Shown here: positions 60,389 through 64,000 of the stretch, in pieces
How positions within the stretch are numbered: position 1 is the stretch's first letter
Layout: the number at the start of each line of letters is the position of its first letter
Assembly (NCBI GenBank): GCA_013396995.1
Contig: VWZP01002209.1
Span: 301,020 to 365,019 of the forward strand
Length of the DNA: 64,000 bases
Origin: Dicaeum eximium
Taxonomy: Eukaryota; Chordata; Aves; Passeriformes; Dicaeidae
Direction: 5' to 3'
Translations under genes and position numbers: made by a program
Notes under the pieces: model-generated
The model's database searches: none
What the model was told of the DNA's origin: nothing
Seen by the model: the letters and a program-made list of their open reading frames with translations, nothing else

Positions 60389-63300
60389 TTTGCACCTCAG
60401 AGGGAACCAAGTCCCACATAAAGCTAGGAGGCGAAAGCCAGGAAGTATTTAGTCTGCTTCACTTTTCTGAGGGGATTTACCAAGCAACCATACAACTGCT
60501 TTCACTGGTATGACAGAGGAGAGAAGGCAAAAGGCACCAAGGGCAAAACTGTGTTTTCTGAGACAGCACCAGTTAATGCAGATTTGCGACCATGGCCAAG
60601 ATATCCTGTTCCTTAGCCAGGAGACAATTTTTGTAATGCCAAGGAACATGAGTTCTGACTTGCCTTCCTGGTGTGCCTGCTACAAGGCAAGGCAAACCTG
60701 TTCCTCCTTCCTGTGCAAACGGAGTACCTGTAGGAGCAAAATACTGTAGTCCAGGGGAGAGCTGCTCATGACAGGGGANAGGGGAAGGCAAAAACCAGAG
60801 AGGAGTTACCTGAAACAATTGTGTTGCCTGCCATCAGCCATCACTCCATCCAGGATCCTCTCTGTGAGTCTTGAGCACACCAAAAGGATGCTACAACCAG
60901 CCCTGATCTTCATCTTAAGTGCTTTGGGCTCACAGGTATTAAAGCAGCCCTGTTCCTTCTTCCAAAATGTAGTTCTCAGGACTGTATAAAATTACTACCA
61001 AAAAATTATTTCACATGCCTGCTGCAAAATTATGCTTCTGTCCTGGGTCTCATCACACTATATGTCAGTGCAGTGCAAGACATCTGCTGCTGGGCTTGGT
61101 GCCAAGTCCACAAGACTCAGTATGATACCAAAGTTGTGAAAGATGCAATTATGGAGCTATAACAATTTCATTTTCTGGATCCTGAATCCCTCTCTCATTT
61201 CAGAACCGGTGGGGACAATGGCTTTTTCAGGTAACATACTGCTCTGGAAAGGTGCCCATCCTGTATTGGCTGGCAGGAATTCTGAGTTTGCTCCTTTTCA
61301 TTTCCTTTCTATTTATCCCTACCACTTCTCCATTTAAAGCACAAAAACAATTCAGAAGAAATAAGCAGTGTGTATGCTGTGCATGGAAAATATAGAGAGT
61401 CTTTGCCAAGCTCTAGGATGAAATCAGTAATTTATGCAGTGAAAACTGGGTCAACAGTCCCTCACATCAGTGGACAGATATTTTTCCATCATCTTGAGTG
61501 GGCTTTTCAACTGATTAGTGAGCATATATATTGGGAGAAACAAGAACACTTAATGCCCCAGGCACTACTCAAATCATCCTGCAGACTGCTGCTGAGGAGG
61601 TAGTTCAGGGACAAGTTTCATAGGTCAAAAGAATCAGCTGAAATCCATGAGGATCCAGCACTTTGCTGAAATTGTATACAAGAATTGCCAGTAGATTATT
61701 ATTATAATTATAATTTTTTTTACCCCTCCATTTTGGTAGCCTTCCCTCGGTATTTACAGTCATATAAACAAACTCACCTCTTTCACTGACCTTATCCTTC
61801 CAATCCCTCTCCAACTGCTCACTTTAGTGCCAGTGTAATTATCTCCCCAAAATAAATAGACAAATAGTACAGCAAGGCATGCAGAGAAGCCATTTTGAAG
61901 TCTTGTCTGAACCTGTTAGCGTTCTGCAAAATACCTCTGTAATGAAAGACATCCAATAATGCTGCAATTCAGAGAAGAAGAGATCAATCAAGCTGCATAA
62001 ATCTTTCCTTTCCTTCCTACTGCGCTCATGTGCTTTTTCAGACAGGCTCTGACTGGTGTGTTATAAGCCTTTGGGGCTTGGGTTTGTGTGTTGGCTTTTC
62101 TATAAATGAGAGTATTAGCAAAGCTGTAATAAGGAGTTACTGCATTGCATGTTGATGTTCACACAGACTGCCTAGGATACAGACAGGACTCAAACACTAA
62201 GTTTAGGAGAAACAAGGCGATCCCAAAGACCATCAAAGTGAGTGGCCATAAAAGGCACCCAACCATAATCATGTCCTCTAATTTGTAAAATTATCTCACT
62301 CCTGTCAGTTCAGAGCTCAAGCTCAGAGCACATTTATGAAAGACAGGTCCCAAAACTAAAGGGCTGGTAGAAAGTGGAGCAAAAACATTTTAGTTCAGAG
62401 GCATGGGATGCTCTTCAGATGCTGCTTGAATAGTGGCTAATTTACAGCCAAAGCTCAAACCAACATCTGCCATCTGGGATGTTTAACTCTGCTGGGAACC
62501 TGAGAAACAAGAAAAGCCATGTTAGTCTCAACATGCCTTTATTACATTTTTCTTTTGAATCTTAGTGCTATAACATGTGTAACCTGTGTATCTGGCTTTT
62601 TTCTTTTCCTGAGAAAGATAGATAATAATACTGTTGAAACAGTATCATCATTAGCCTTACAAAAATTCAAACATGCAAGCACTCTTGACACCATGCTATT
62701 GTGATGTATTTTTATGATGACTTGAGAAGTGCAATGACTCTGTCTGAGAACAAAATTTTCAGTGTTACTGCTCCCCACCAAGATGACATGGTCCTATTCC
62801 TTTATAACAGCAGTGGAAAGAACAGCCACAAGAAAAATGCATTTAATTTTGCTGTGCAAGTGAATTTCTAAACTGATTCTTTTATCCAGAAATGAAAAAC
62901 AAACAGTTAAAAAGAGAAAATGCTCATCTTGCAGTCTCAGGACAACTTAGCAAAAGCACAATTTTACAGAAGTTGTTATCCTGCCTGTGGCCTCAGGCAT
63001 ATTTAGACCAATATCTTGCTCAATACAGATGAACGCTAAGAAACAAACTTCTAACATACACTGTGATAAAATAATTTGCCACTAAGGAAAGGCCTCTTAA
63101 CCCCATCCAGTTAAATTTAACTCACTTCCTACACTTCAGAAATTTCTAGAGAGAAGCTGCCAAAGATCATCAATATAACAACCAAAAAAAGTCTAACTTT
63201 TCTAAGAACTTGTGTGTTCATGAACTCACAAGCTTCCATTTGTTAGTTATCCTTCAAAAAGAAACTATTTTTCAGTTCAATTTTAAATATATGGTGTTCA

Positions 63301-64000
63301 ATACCATGGAACATCCCCTATGTCCAGATTCCCTCTGAGATAAAAAGAAACATGAGCAGCGAGAACGTTTGCACCATCTCCTGTGTTATTTCTATTAAGT
63401 GTTGTTTGTCTTCTCTGTCAGCTACACAGCCATAGCCTCCAGATGGAAACTTGGAGAGCAAGGAGAACGCCACCACCACCCTTTTTAGCAGCTTGCAGCA
63501 TCCCTAGATTAGGTGGTCTGCAGAAATCCTATGATAAAGAGGCTTTCCACAATACTTTAAGCTTTGCTGCTCCAGAAGGCGCAGGTAAGGAGTAATCTCA
63601 TGTGGTCTTTTACATCTTCTTCAAAAATCCTGTAGTTGCTACTGAAGCAAAATACTACAGCTTCACCCCCCACAGTGAATTTCAGAATAACTCATACAAA
63701 ATTATAAAAAATAAAATGTATTTACACTGATCTACCTATTTGAACTTGAGTATTTTATAAATCAATCAAAAAACAGCCCAATTTTAACCCTAGGTCTTCA
63801 ACTGGTCAGAGATAGATTAGCATAGATAGATTTCTGAGAAATGTGAAATATAAAAATGATAATTCAAGAGGCTAATTGGACAACATGTGACTCAGCAGTT
63901 TTTTGTTTTTTTAATGTGAGTTCTAACAAATGTGATAAAGCATGTGATATTACATGGTCTGTAATGCCCATTTAACACTGCCAGTTATTAATACTGTGTA
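60389..64000. other. Non-coding unique sequence to window end
   Basis: No gene or element recognised. A single N at 60779 is flanked on both sides by AGGGGA (60773-60778 and 60780-60785), indicating overlapping contig ends. The segment 61890-62160 is repeat-free with TGTAATAAGGAG and TGCATTGCATGTTGATG strings and could be conserved, but the motif evidence is weak. The open frames are at most 81 codons. Confidence 0.6.

Overview
This window looks like avian nuclear DNA from a gene-poor, AT-leaning region. It is either intergenic or inside a very large intron. The main evidence is its interspersed repeats: every mobile element I can name is a 5'-truncated CR1 non-LTR retrotransposon, including recognisable pieces of the CR1 ORF2 C-terminus and the degenerate ATTCTATG-like CR1 tail. 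I see no Alu, L1 or B-type SINE, and no operons, CRISPR arrays, tRNA or rRNA genes. I cannot name the species.

Layout. 1-13.9 kb is unique non-coding DNA with one small CR1 relic (about 2.23 kb), a TATG microsatellite (5.85 kb) and a candidate conserved element (4.56 kb). 13.96-14.6 kb holds an assembly anomaly: a 209-base exact repeat between single-N gaps. The repeated unit looks like the end of a 3' UTR, with an AU-rich element, AATAAA and a GU-rich downstream stretch. 14.6-28.5 kb is unique sequence with one CR1 relic (24.18 kb) and several homeodomain-site-rich blocks. 28.5-32.7 kb has a CR1, a long AT/TATG microsatellite ending in a perfect 12-bp stem hairpin, a SOX-motif cluster and a GC-richer patch. 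32.7-41.5 kb has a polypurine tract with a G-quadruplex motif, two CR1s in the same orientation and a TAGA/TA microsatellite. 41.5-51.2 kb has two adjacent small hairpins, short recent tandem duplications, a CR1 at 48.4 kb, the best enhancer-like block at 49.2 kb and a CR1 at 51.0 kb. 51.2-64 kb has two more CR1s (58.55 and 60.15 kb), a purine tract and unique sequence.

No protein-coding exon can be supported. All open frames are short (at most about 155 codons). The longest ones lie antisense to CR1 copies or in GC-richer patches, and overlapping open frames in other registers are common, as expected by chance. If the region has a function it is probably regulatory: several blocks are dense in TAAT-core, SOX, octamer and E-box motifs, as in gene deserts around developmental genes. 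That is inference from motif texture, since conservation could not be computed. I found no undescribed multi-gene system here.
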